From contig JBHJGV010000007.1 in NCBI GenBank assembly GCA_050331455.1, positions 62,001 to 126,000 on the forward strand: DNA of 64,000 bases. The letters run 5' to 3'. This DNA is from CAYUYV01 sp050331455. GTDB taxonomy: Bacteria > Pseudomonadota > Alphaproteobacteria > JAJFIK01. Position numbers and translations under genes: made by a program. The notes under the pieces are model-generated. The model saw only the letters and a program-made list of their open reading frames with translations. It did not search any database and was not told the DNA's origin. Below are positions 35,113-43,230 of this stretch, piece after piece. Position 1 is the first letter of the stretch. Each line of letters opens with the position of its first letter.

Positions 35113-35435
35113 TTTATTCCTTCCCACGCAGAGAGTTTGTCCTCAAGACCGATGCGGACCATGGCACGCCGCAGGGCGTCGGATGGGTCCTTGAGAACGA
35201 AGCGGCGCCCGGCGCGGTCGGCGGCGGTTGCCAGAACGCATAACAGCTGGAGGGCCGGTGTGCCGATCCGGGTCACGGCGCTGCCGTCCACCATGGCAGG
35301 ACGATCTTCCAAGGGCTGACGTTTGAACTGATCCGCAAGGCCCACGGCGGCTTTCATGTCGAGGACGGCCGGAAGCATGCAGGGCGGGTCGGGCAGCGTG
35401 CCGTTCGGACCAGGAGGATCGTGCGGTTCAGACAT
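35109..35435 (-). CDS. STAS-domain protein, first gene of the che operon
   Basis: 108 aa small protein with a STAS/anti-sigma-antagonist-like fold: PAMVDGSAVTRIGTPALQLLCVLATAADR and FVLKDPSDALRRAMVRIGLE. Many alphaproteobacterial che operons start with such a gene just before cheY (the orf2/CheS position), where it is thought to modulate CheA or CheY phosphate flow. The Ser/Thr phosphorylation site normally in the DSSG segment reads RIGTPA here, so regulation by phosphorylation is not obvious. The ATG at 35435 is chosen because upstream codons lack domain character. Confidence 0.75.
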   Translation of the reverse strand: MSEPHDPPGPNGTLPDPPCMLPAVLDMKAAVGLADQFKRQPLEDRPAMVDGSAVTRIGTPALQLLCVLATAADRAGRRFVLKDPSDALRRAMVRIGLEDKLSAWEGIK

Positions 35436-35767
35436 GTCTGTCCCCGTCGGTGAGCCTTTTGGGCACAGGGCCAAAGGGCAAGGCGATGTTTCGAGGACGG
35501 AGGATAGACGCAAGGGCGTGAAACGGCCGTTAATGCTGAGTCGTTCAAAGGCAATGTTTTTTCGCGTTCCGGAAATGGACACACTCTTGCCGCGCCCCCA
35601 TCCTGGACATGACAGAATGGTGCGGTTTGGTCAGGCTGTGCCCCGGCGCGAGGACCGGGAACACACGGTCCCGTGGCTGTGTTAAAGCGTAAGCCGTCTG
35701 CTGACGCGGGCTAAGCCCGTCCATCGCGATCGACGTTGGGGGGGACCCAACGGAATTGGAGAACGTC
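35436..35767. promoter_or_regulatory. Divergent region between the che operon and the SYLF gene
   Basis: 332 bp that must hold the promoter of the nine-gene leftward che operon and that of the rightward SYLF gene. The part near 35525-35575 is AT-richer (ggcaatgttttttcgcg) and could be the che promoter. I see no convincing sigma-28-like sequence. Confidence 0.45.
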
Positions 35768-36472
35768 ATGAATAAATTGCCCAACACTGTTTCGTCCGTC
35801 ACTCGCCGCACCGTGCTGACCGGCACGGCCGGTCTGGGTCTTGCGACCCTGGCCGGCACGCCTGCCCTTGCGGACAGGCGCCTGGACGCCCAGGCCCTGA
35901 TTACCCAGGCCCAGGCAACGGTTCAGAATTTCCGTGCCGACACCAACATGCAATGGGTGCGCACCAATCTCGGGAAAGCCAAGGCCGTGCTGGTCGTGCC
36001 CCAGAGTGTCAAGGGCGGCTTCATCATCGGCGGCTCCGGGGGCACGGGTGTACTGATGACCCGTCGCACGGCCGACTGGTCCGCGCCGGCTTTCTACACG
36101 ATCGGGTCCTTCACGTTCGGCCTGCAAATCGGCGGTGAAGTGTCCGAACTGCTGCTCATGGTGATGACGGATCGCGGTGTGGAGCGTCTGCTGACCTCAA
36201 CGTTCAAGCTGGGCGCGGATTTGAGCGTCGCGGCCGGCCCGGTGGGTGCCGGCGCCAAGGCCCAGACGGTCGATGTGTTGGCCTTCGCGCGCACCAAGGG
36301 GCTCTATGGCGGCATCAATGTGGAAGGCGCCGTCATCAAGATCCGCAATGATTACAATGAAGACTATTATGATCGGCGCAATATCCGGCCGCGCGACATC
36401 CTCACGGGCAACACCGTGAGTGCCCCGGAAGCAGCGGGCCTGCGCCAGGCCCTGCTTGATCTGGAACGCTGA
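35768..36472 (+). CDS. SYLF/YSC84-domain lipid-binding protein, exported
   Basis: 234 aa. The N-terminus TRRTVLTGTAGLGLATLAGT is a twin-arginine-like or Sec signal peptide. The mature part is a SYLF (YSC84) domain: AKAVLVVPQSVKGGFIIGGSGGTGVLM, FTFGLQIGGEVSELLLMVMT and LGADLSVAAGPVGAG, then a typical AFARTKGLYGGINVEG end. Proteins of this family bind phosphoinositides in eukaryotes; bacterial members are periplasmic with unknown ligands. The start at 35768 has ggag six bases upstream. An inverted repeat with a 10-bp stem follows the stop. Confidence 0.9.
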   Translation: MNKLPNTVSSVTRRTVLTGTAGLGLATLAGTPALADRRLDAQALITQAQATVQNFRADTNMQWVRTNLGKAKAVLVVPQSVKGGFIIGGSGGTGVLMTRRTADWSAPAFYTIGSFTFGLQIGGEVSELLLMVMTDRGVERLLTSTFKLGADLSVAAGPVGAGAKAQTVDVLAFARTKGLYGGINVEGAVIKIRNDYNEDYYDRRNIRPRDILTGNTVSAPEAAGLRQALLDLER

Positions 36473-36479
36473 GGCGGCG

Positions 36480-36511
36480 CGCCCCCGCGCACTCTGGAGT
36501 CCGCGGGGGCG
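36480..36511. terminator. GC-rich inverted repeat after the SYLF gene
   Basis: cgcccccgcg (36480-36489) and cgcgggggcg (36502-36511) form a perfect 10-bp stem with a 12-base loop, eight bases after the SYLF stop. No T-run follows, so it may be a pausing or mRNA-protecting hairpin and not a simple intrinsic terminator. Confidence 0.5.
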
Positions 36512-36522
36512 TCCTCAAGGCC

Positions 36523-36873
36523 ATGGATATTGGGCAAAGACTGCTACAGGAGGCCATGGGCCTCGTCTCCGACCGGGGCTGGCAAGTCCGCGATGTCGTG
36601 CGGGCTGACACGGGCTCTCTCTATTTCAGCGCCTACCATCCAACGGCCGATCCATCGGATGCGGGTGAACAGCCGCTGTTCCTCCGGGTGCGCATCAGCG
36701 GTCACAAGGCCGCCGGATGGCAGATGCGGGCCCGCTATGCTTTCGTGACGACCCACTGTTCCCGTCGGGCCAAGCGCGATCTGGACCGCCTCGCCCTGCG
36801 GCTCAACGCTTTGAGCGCGGGCGATCTGCGCCGGGGTCGGGCCAGTCGGCCGAATGCGCGGCCCCCGGCGTGA
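36523..36873 (+). CDS. Hypothetical protein
   Basis: 116 aa with no family that I recognise. It is soluble, with alternating strands and helices (SLYFSAYHPTADP, PLFLRVRISGHKAAGWQMRA, RRAKRDLDRLALRLNAL). The C-terminus is basic and proline-rich. The ATG at 36523 lies 50 bp after the SYLF stop, and the gene's 3' end is 52 bp before the DUF6671 start, so it may be co-transcribed with the latter. Codon use matches its neighbours, which supports a real gene. Confidence 0.55.
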   Translation: MDIGQRLLQEAMGLVSDRGWQVRDVVRADTGSLYFSAYHPTADPSDAGEQPLFLRVRISGHKAAGWQMRARYAFVTTHCSRRAKRDLDRLALRLNALSAGDLRRGRASRPNARPPA

Positions 36874-36925
36874 GAGGCGGCGCGCGGACCCGCTACAAGG
36901 CAGCAAAACCGGGCGCGAGGGATCG

Positions 36926-37783
36926 ATGACGACAACCGACCATCCCTATCGTGGAGCGCGGGCCGCCCTTGCCACCATGCATGGCAAGGACGCGGCTATT
37001 GGCCCACCCCTTGTCGAGCGCCTCGGCCTCGTGATCTTCGTTCCGGAAAAGATGGACACGGACCGATTGGGTACGTTTTCGGGCGATGTGGAACGCCCCG
37101 GCAGCCTCGTCGAGACGGGGATCGCCAAGGCGCGGATGGGCCTCGTGGCGACTGGAACATCCCTCGGTCTTGCCAGCGAAGGCAGCTACGGCCCGCACCC
37201 GCAGATGCCATTCCTGCCGGCGGGTTTCGAAGTGCTAGTGCTGATCGACACGCAGCGCAACCTGACTCTGGTGGAGCGCCTGATGGAGCCGGCCTGTGTC
37301 TTCGCCCATGAGACGGTCACGCCGGAAACGGATCTCTCGGATTTCCTGAACCGGTGCCATTTTCCGGACCATGGCCTGATCGTGCGGGCCGAAACGCTGC
37401 CTGGACCGGTGGTCAAGGGCATCCAGGATCCTGCCGTGCTGTCCGACGCCATTGCCGCGGTCTGCCGGGCCTCAAGCCAGGGCACCGCCTTGGTGCAGAC
37501 TGACATGCGGGCCCATATGAACCCGACACGGATGAAAACGCTCCGCCGGCTCGCGCACCGTCTGGCGGATCGCCTTGCCTGCCTGTGTCCCCGCTGCGGC
37601 GCGCCGGGCTTCGGCTTGATGGATGTGGAACGGGGTTTGCCGTGCGGGTTGTGTGGGGCGCCGACCCGGGTGGTGCGCCTGGAAATCCACCGCTGCAGTG
37701 CCTGTGACGCGACCCAGCGGTGTGTGCCGGCCGATACGCCGGCAAAGGCCGATCCGGCCCAATGCAATCTGTGCAATCCGTGA
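36926..37783 (+). CDS. DUF6671 family protein with C-terminal zinc-ribbon cysteines
   Basis: 285 aa. Blocks such as GTSLGLASEGSYGPHPQMPF and TDMRAHMNPTRMKTLRRLA match my memory of the DUF6671 family, whose function is unknown. The C-terminal 60 residues carry four CxxC-type pairs (CPRCGAPG, CGLCGAP, CSACD, CNLCN), very likely two zinc-binding ribbons. The frame is open upstream to 36854, but the ATG at 36926 has gagg five bases upstream and starts the conserved part. It converges with the S9 peptidase gene across a perfect hairpin. Confidence 0.75.
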   Translation: MTTTDHPYRGARAALATMHGKDAAIGPPLVERLGLVIFVPEKMDTDRLGTFSGDVERPGSLVETGIAKARMGLVATGTSLGLASEGSYGPHPQMPFLPAGFEVLVLIDTQRNLTLVERLMEPACVFAHETVTPETDLSDFLNRCHFPDHGLIVRAETLPGPVVKGIQDPAVLSDAIAAVCRASSQGTALVQTDMRAHMNPTRMKTLRRLAHRLADRLACLCPRCGAPGFGLMDVERGLPCGLCGAPTRVVRLEIHRCSACDATQRCVPADTPAKADPAQCNLCNP

Positions 37784-37784
37784 T

Positions 37785-37810
37785 GGTCCGGCCCCGGATG
37801 GGGCCGGACC
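37785..37810. terminator. Perfect hairpin between convergent genes
   Basis: ggtccggcccc (37785-37795), loop ggat, ggggccggacc (37800-37810): a perfect 11-bp GC stem. It sits between the DUF6671 stop and the S9 peptidase stop, ten bases before the latter. No T-run is present on either side, so termination would need another factor; position strongly suggests a bidirectional stop. Confidence 0.6.
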
Positions 37811-37819
37811 GGTTGCGCC

Positions 37820-39817
37820 TCAGCGCAGATGCTCCTCAAGGAACGTCACATAGGCGTTCGAGGCGGTGATGCGGTTTTCGCGCTTGCGGAAGCCGTGGCC
37901 TTCGTCCGGGAACACGATGTATTCCACAGGCACCCCATTGGCGCGGACCTTCTCGACGATCTCGTCGCTTTCGACTTGCAGCACACGCGGATCGTTGGCG
38001 CCTTGAACCACCAGCAGCGGCCGGACGATGTTTTCCGCATGGAACAGCGGCGAGATGCGGCGCAGACGCTCCTCATCCGTTGCCGGATCGCCCAGCTCGT
38101 CATAAAGGGCGTCCCGGTTCGCGGCCCACCAGGGCGGGATGCTCTTCAGGGTGCGCACCCAATTGGTCACCCCGAAAATGTCGATCCCCACTTCGAACAC
38201 CTCCGGCTCGAAGGCCAGCGCGGCCGCGACCATGTAGCCGCCATAGCTGCCGCCGATGATGCCGATCTTCTCGGCGTCGACCCAGTCTTGGCCTGCCATA
38301 TGGGTCTTGGCATAGACGATGTCCTGCAGGTCCACCTCGCCGTGGCGCTTGTCGTCCATGTGGTAGAAGGTCTTGCCGTAACCGGACGATCCGCGATTGT
38401 TGGCCGCCAGAATGGCATAGCCGTGATTGACGAGATGCTGGATCGTGGCGCTGTAGCCGACCCGGCTCTGGCCACCCGGGCCGCCATGGACCCAGATGAG
38501 TGCAGGCACGGGCGTCTCCGCCGAGGCCTGATGGGGCTTATAGAGAATGCCCGGGATTTCCAGCCCGTCGAAGCTCTCATACCGGATGACCTCGGAGGAG
38601 ACGAGATCGGCCGGATCGATGGCCGGGTTGGCCGTCTCGGTCAGCTTGCGGACGGTTCCGCTTTCCCGGTCCAACACATGCACATTGGCCGGGGCCCGGT
38701 CGGAGGTCAGCAGAAAGCCCATGAAGCGGTCGTCGGGCGAGAAACGGATATTGGCGAGATTGCCTTCGGGAAGCTCCGGCAGTGCAAGGGCCTCACCGGT
38801 CTCCAGATCCGTCAGCGTCACTTCGGTCCGTCCATCGGCGTTCACGCCGGTGACCCGGACCTGTCCCGTCGGCGAAAACACAACGAAGGAGACGTCCCAA
38901 TCGGCCGTCACATAGGGCGCCTTTTCCCCAGTCGCCAGGTCATAGGTCCAGGCCTGGCGCCATTCGCCCACCTCGTCGGTGCTATAGACCAGCTTGGTGC
39001 TGTCCGGCGTGAAGTCCATGGCTCCATGGGAGATATTGCCTTCATGCTCCGTGATCAGCTTGGGCGTCTTATCATCCCCGGAAAGATCAACCAGCAGGAT
39101 GTCGCTGTCGGCACTGCTCCGCGGCTTGTCGAGGGCGAGCCATCGGTCGTCGCGGCTCACGGCGGCAATCTGGAAGCCGCCGTCGTTCTGGAACACCATG
39201 CTGCGTTCATAGCCGTTGGTGGCCAGGGCATACATATCAAAGAAACGGGCATCCCGCTCATTGGTCAGCACATAGAACCGGCTGAAGTCCGACGACCAGC
39301 CGCCGAAAATCGCCTTCACCTTCTCGCCGGGGGTCAGATCGGTGACCGTGCCGTCTTCTTCGCGAACATAGACGTGGTTCAGCTCATTGCCGCCCTGGTC
39401 CGCTGTGAACAGAAGGCGACCGTCCTCGGGAAAGAAGCTCGCGGCATAAGTGGCGTTGTCGGAGGACTCCGTGAGGGCGCGGCCTTCATCGCCACTGACC
39501 GGAAGGGCATAGGCGTTGAAAATGCCGGTCTTGTCCCAACTCACCAGAATTTCGGAACCGTCCGGTGAAAACGGCAGACCGCTGCTGCCGGGCAGGAAGG
39601 CGGATGTGGTCTCGAAAAAGACCCGGGCGTCGTAGGTCTGGGACGGCAGGGACGCGGTGTCGTCCTCTGCCTCGCTTGCATCCGCGACCGGCGCTGCGTC
39701 CTGGGCCGGGCTGGTTTGTGGGGCGGGGGCTTCGGATTTTGTTTCTTCGGGCGCGGAGCCGTCGCACGCGCCGAGCAAAAGGACCCCTCCCAGGAGGCCC
39801 CAAGCAAGTGTTCGCAT
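37820..39817 (-). CDS. S9 family (prolyl oligopeptidase-type) peptidase, lipoprotein
   Basis: 665 aa. It begins with a lipoprotein signal peptide (WGLLGGVLLLGAC, lipobox Cys about 18) and an Ala/Pro/Glu linker. A seven-bladed beta-propeller (about 70-400) follows with repeated SPDGSEILVSWD-like blades. The alpha/beta-hydrolase domain has nucleophile Ser in IGGSYGGYM, Asp in QGANDPRV and His in FPDEGHGF. It would cleave short peptides at the envelope, probably for nutrient uptake. The ATG at 39817 is preceded by aggg; the longer frame to 39859 lacks signal-peptide character. The gene is monocistronic. Confidence 0.93.
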   Translation of the reverse strand: MRTLAWGLLGGVLLLGACDGSAPEETKSEAPAPQTSPAQDAAPVADASEAEDDTASLPSQTYDARVFFETTSAFLPGSSGLPFSPDGSEILVSWDKTGIFNAYALPVSGDEGRALTESSDNATYAASFFPEDGRLLFTADQGGNELNHVYVREEDGTVTDLTPGEKVKAIFGGWSSDFSRFYVLTNERDARFFDMYALATNGYERSMVFQNDGGFQIAAVSRDDRWLALDKPRSSADSDILLVDLSGDDKTPKLITEHEGNISHGAMDFTPDSTKLVYSTDEVGEWRQAWTYDLATGEKAPYVTADWDVSFVVFSPTGQVRVTGVNADGRTEVTLTDLETGEALALPELPEGNLANIRFSPDDRFMGFLLTSDRAPANVHVLDRESGTVRKLTETANPAIDPADLVSSEVIRYESFDGLEIPGILYKPHQASAETPVPALIWVHGGPGGQSRVGYSATIQHLVNHGYAILAANNRGSSGYGKTFYHMDDKRHGEVDLQDIVYAKTHMAGQDWVDAEKIGIIGGSYGGYMVAAALAFEPEVFEVGIDIFGVTNWVRTLKSIPPWWAANRDALYDELGDPATDEERLRRISPLFHAENIVRPLLVVQGANDPRVLQVESDEIVEKVRANGVPVEYIVFPDEGHGFRKRENRITASNAYVTFLEEHLR

Positions 39818-39901
39818 CTGTCTACCCTCTTTTATTAGATCGATAGATTTGGGCATCATGACAGATCTCGGGTCATGCGGCCATGGTGCGCGGGCGGCGG
39901 C

Positions 39902-40138
39902 TCAATAGATCCGGCAGCGTACCAGGGAGACGGGCCGTCCATTCCGGCGGAAACACGCGCGCCGCGTGGTGACGTAATCGCCGCCGCCGCGAAACTTGCA
40001 GCAGACCCGTTCCCGGGGTGTGTCGTCGAAATCGCGGCGGCCGTCCCGGTCGATATTGCGCCCGGGCGCCGGCGCCACCACACATGCGCCGAGCAGAACG
40101 ACGGCGGCGGCCGTCACGAAAACTGTCCGTGTCATCAT
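39902..40138 (-). CDS. Small cysteine-containing lipoprotein of unknown function
   Basis: 78 aa, starting at tandem ATG codons (40138) with gggagg six bases upstream. It has a lipoprotein signal (FVTAAAVVLLGAC). The mature part is about 60 residues, basic, with a CCKFRGGGDYV pair and two further Cys (RACFRR, RCRIY) that could form two disulfides. No known family. It lies upstream of, and on the same strand as, the S9 peptidase lipoprotein gene (84 bp apart). Confidence 0.7.
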   Translation of the reverse strand: MMTRTVFVTAAAVVLLGACVVAPAPGRNIDRDGRRDFDDTPRERVCCKFRGGGDYVTTRRACFRRNGRPVSLVRCRIY

Positions 40139-40380
40139 CACACGCGCCTCCCTGTGCTGGTCAGTCTTTCCAGGAGCAGCAGGCTCCATGGAGGCCAACC
40201 TAGGGCGCGGCACCTGAACGGGCGCGCGATGGGCCGTTCAGCCAGCGTTCAGCGCGCAGTGCCGGCGGTCCAGGCTCGCCGAGGGGCGACGGGCCAAGGA
40301 CGCGCGACGGTCCTTCCAACCTACACGCGTATGACATATTGGTCTGCTTGGATGCGGGATCTCACCGGGGAGGGGAAGAC

Positions 40381-41412
40381 GTGGGGGAGCTTGTCGCACA
40401 GATACCGGGCCTTTGGGGCCTGATCACCTCGGTCGTTCTTCTGGTCGCCGGCCTTGCCCTGCTCGTCGGTTTCGGTGATTACCTGGTCACGGGGGCGGTG
40501 AAACTGGCGGCGCGTTTGCGCATTCCCGTCTTCTTCATCGGTCTGACCATCGTGGCCTTCGGGACCTCGGCGCCGGAACTGTTTGTGGCGATCAAGGCCG
40601 CGCTGGAGGGGTCGGACGGGGTCGTCTACGGCAATGTCGTCGGCAGCAATATCTGCAACATCCTCCTGGTCCTGGGTCTGCCGGCCCTGTTGTTCACAAT
40701 TTCGGCGGAAGAGGAGAACCTGACCGTCGGCACACTGCTGATGCTGGCGTCCACCGTCGTGTTCGTGGTCATGGCCCTGCCGGACAAGCGCATCACGTTT
40801 CTGGAGGCGGGCATTCTGTTGGCCCTGTTGGCCGCTTTCCTGGCCTATTCGGCAACCCGCGCCGGCGACGGCGGGCAAGATGACGAAGTCGAGGACCTGG
40901 CGAGCGCCGACATGCCCTTCGGTCTTGCCGAAACCGTGCCGATGATGGTTTTGGTCATTCTGGGCGCGGCGGCCGGTCTGGCGCTTGGAGCGGAGTTGAC
41001 CGTGTCCCAGGCCATTTTGCTGTCGAGCCGCATCCCGGGCGTCTCGCAGGAGGTCGTGGGCCTTACGGTCATCGCCCTTGGGACGTCCCTGCCGGAGCTG
41101 TCCTGTACGATCGCGGCGGCGCGGCGCAAGGAATTCTCCGTCGGCTTCGGCAATATTCTGGGCAGTAACATTTTCAACATTCATGCGATTGCCGGCATTG
41201 CGACCCTGTTCACCGCCAACGGCCTGATCTTTCCCCCCATGGACAGCGTGGGCCACACGCTGGAAGCCGATCTTGTGATCCTGATCGCGGCCTCCAGCCT
41301 GGCGTCTTTCTACATTGTCGGAAAGAACCCCAATATCGACCGGCTGTCCGGGCTGCTCCTGTTCAGTTGTTACCTGATTTATCTCTTCTACCTCGTTGCA
41401 CCGGTCCTCTAA
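40381..41412 (+). CDS. Calcium/cation antiporter (CaCA family, YrbG-like)
   Basis: 343 aa membrane protein with about ten helices in two inverted halves. Each half carries the alpha-repeat signature: GTSAPELFVAIKAALEGSDG with GNVVGSNICNILLVLG, and GTSLPELSCTIAAARRKEFS with GNILGSNIFNIHAIAG. The acidic loop at about 165-175 (QDDEVEDLASAD) separates the halves. It should exchange Na+ or H+ for Ca2+ across the inner membrane. The frame is open from a TTG at 40339, but the GTG at 40381 follows ggggagggg by five bases and starts the first helix. Its stop overlaps the convergent beta-lactamase stop. Confidence 0.9.
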   Translation: MGELVAQIPGLWGLITSVVLLVAGLALLVGFGDYLVTGAVKLAARLRIPVFFIGLTIVAFGTSAPELFVAIKAALEGSDGVVYGNVVGSNICNILLVLGLPALLFTISAEEENLTVGTLLMLASTVVFVVMALPDKRITFLEAGILLALLAAFLAYSATRAGDGGQDDEVEDLASADMPFGLAETVPMMVLVILGAAAGLALGAELTVSQAILLSSRIPGVSQEVVGLTVIALGTSLPELSCTIAAARRKEFSVGFGNILGSNIFNIHAIAGIATLFTANGLIFPPMDSVGHTLEADLVILIAASSLASFYIVGKNPNIDRLSGLLLFSCYLIYLFYLVAPVL

Positions 41413-42341
41413 GCCCGAAGGACCCGGATGACCTCCCGGGCGACGGCCGCATGGACCGCATCGGTGTCCGGCGCGAGCGGCTCGTGGGCATTGAGAAAGC
41501 TCACGATCAACAGCGGGCCCGCAGCCGACGCCTCATTGCCGGAGGGCAGAACAAAAGCCACATCATTGCTGGAATTCGTCGTGTTCGTGCCGGTCTTGTC
41601 GCCCACAATCCAGTCCGCGGGCAGACCGGCCCGAAGGCGGCGCAGCCCGGTCCGTGCCCCAATCATCCAGCCCCGCAACCGGTCCCGCGAGGCCGGCGAC
41701 AGGGCGGCGCCGAAAAGAAAACGGCGCATCAGACCCAGCATGGCGTCAGGACTGGAGGTGTCCCGGGGATCGCCGGGCACAAAAGTGTTGAGGTCCAGCT
41801 CCCAGCGGTCGAGCCGGGTGACCGTGTCGCCGGCCGCGCGCACCCCGTCCGTGAAGCCCGCCGGACCGCCAAGGGTTGCCAGCAAAAGATTGGCCGCGGT
41901 GTTGTCGCTGAGGCGGACCGCGGCCGCACACAGATCCGCCACGCCCATCCCGCCGCTTTCCACGGCCTTTTCCGTCGCTGGAGAATAGGTCACGAGATCG
42001 CCCGGCGCGAAGGGCACCCGGCGCTCCAGGCTTTCCTCGCCCCGATCCACGCGTTGGAGGACCAGCGCGGCCAGCACCCATTTGAAGCTGGAACACATGG
42101 CAAAGCGCTCATCGGCTCGATGGGCGAGCCTCGCCCCGGATGCCAGGTCCATGGCCGCCACGCCGACACGGGTGATGCCGGGCCGCGCCTCCAGGGCGGC
42201 AAGGTCCTCAAGAGCCGCGACGTCCTTGGGACGTGTCACATCCCGTGGAGTCGCGCGGGCCGGCACCGGGCCCGCCAGGGCGGTTGCTCCGGCCAGCGCG
42301 AACAGGCTCCTTCGACTGGGGCTCGTCCAAAAGGCGCGCAT
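41409..42341 (-). CDS. Class A beta-lactamase, Tat-exported
   Basis: 310 aa serine beta-lactamase with all catalytic boxes: SSFK (S84, K87), SDN (S145-N147), the omega-loop ELDLN (E181, N185) followed by PGDPRDTSSP, and KTG (249-251). The N-terminus SRRSLFALAGATALAG is a good twin-arginine signal. C83 precedes the active Ser, as in carbapenem-hydrolysing class A enzymes, but the residue two after KTG is Asn, so the typical C69-C238 disulfide cannot form. The ATG at 42341 has aagga eight bases upstream; the longer frame runs through the next gene on the other strand. No resistance-island or mobile context is visible, so it is probably intrinsic. Spectrum cannot be predicted. Confidence 0.92.
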   Translation of the reverse strand: MRAFWTSPSRRSLFALAGATALAGPVPARATPRDVTRPKDVAALEDLAALEARPGITRVGVAAMDLASGARLAHRADERFAMCSSFKWVLAALVLQRVDRGEESLERRVPFAPGDLVTYSPATEKAVESGGMGVADLCAAAVRLSDNTAANLLLATLGGPAGFTDGVRAAGDTVTRLDRWELDLNTFVPGDPRDTSSPDAMLGLMRRFLFGAALSPASRDRLRGWMIGARTGLRRLRAGLPADWIVGDKTGTNTTNSSNDVAFVLPSGNEASAAGPLLIVSFLNAHEPLAPDTDAVHAAVAREVIRVLRA

Positions 42342-42447
42342 GGGTCGGGTCCTTTTCGAGATGGGGTCGCACGGCCTGTGCGGCATGGATCGCCGGAGGC
42401 GCATGGGGTACCAAACGCTTCCGCTGCACCGGAACAGGAGATGCAGG

Positions 42448-43221
42448 ATGAACAGTGTCGAGAACAAGGTGATCGTGATCACCGGCGCCAGCCGGGGCAT
42501 CGGCGCGGCGACGGCCCGCCATCTGGCGCGCTTGGGTGCGCGGGTCGTCCTTGCCGCCCGCGATGCGCAAGCCATCGGGACGCTGGCGCAGGAGATCGAG
42601 GCTGCGGGCGGCACCGCAAGCGCCCTTGCCGGCGACGTCAGCCGCTTTGAGGATGTCCGTGCGGTGATGGATCACGCGGTGCAGCGCCATGGCCGGCTCG
42701 ATGTGCTCGTCAACAATGCGGGCGTGATCGACCCCATCGCCCGGCTGACCGACAGCGATCCGGAGGCCTGGTCTCGCGTGGTCGATATCAACCTCAAGGG
42801 CGTCTATTACGGTATGCGCCTCGCCATTCCGGACATGCTGAAAGGCGGCGGCGGCACGGTGATCAATATCAGTTCCGGGGCCGCGACGGGCGCCCTCGAA
42901 GGCTGGAGCCATTATTGCGCCACCAAGGCGGCTGTCCTGTCTCTCACCCGCTGCGGGCACAAGGAATATGGCGACCGGGGCATCACGGTCGTAGGCCTGA
43001 GCCCCGGTACCGTCGCAACGGACATGCAGGTCCTGATCAAGGACTCCGGCGTCAACCCGGTCAGCCAATTGGATCCGTCTGTGCACATCCCATCGGAATG
43101 GGTCGCCCAGGCCATCGCCCACCTGTGCGGGCCCCTGGGGCGCGATTATGCCGGCACGGATTTTACTCTCAAGACCGATGAAGAGCGGGCCCGGGTCGGC
43201 CTGCCCCCCATCGGCGGGTGA
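42448..43221 (+). CDS. Short-chain dehydrogenase/reductase
   Basis: 257 aa classical SDR. It has cofactor loop VIVITGASRGIGAATARHL, VLVNNAGVID, catalytic Ser in VINISSGAATG and YxxxK in SHYCATKAAVLSLTR. SPGTVATDMQ is the usual post-active-site loop. A frame is open from 42082, but the ATG at 42448 is preceded by aggag/agg and starts the Rossmann strand. It diverges from the beta-lactamase gene and is followed after nine bases by a TTG-started methyltransferase, so the two are co-transcribed. Substrate unknown. Confidence 0.88.
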   Translation: MNSVENKVIVITGASRGIGAATARHLARLGARVVLAARDAQAIGTLAQEIEAAGGTASALAGDVSRFEDVRAVMDHAVQRHGRLDVLVNNAGVIDPIARLTDSDPEAWSRVVDINLKGVYYGMRLAIPDMLKGGGGTVINISSGAATGALEGWSHYCATKAAVLSLTRCGHKEYGDRGITVVGLSPGTVATDMQVLIKDSGVNPVSQLDPSVHIPSEWVAQAIAHLCGPLGRDYAGTDFTLKTDEERARVGLPPIGG

Positions 43222-43230
43222 GGACCGATC

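Noticed and set aside
35436..35767. Sigma-28-type flagellar promoter for the che operon
   Set aside because: I found no taaa/ccgataa-like pair with proper spacing; only AT-richness is visible.
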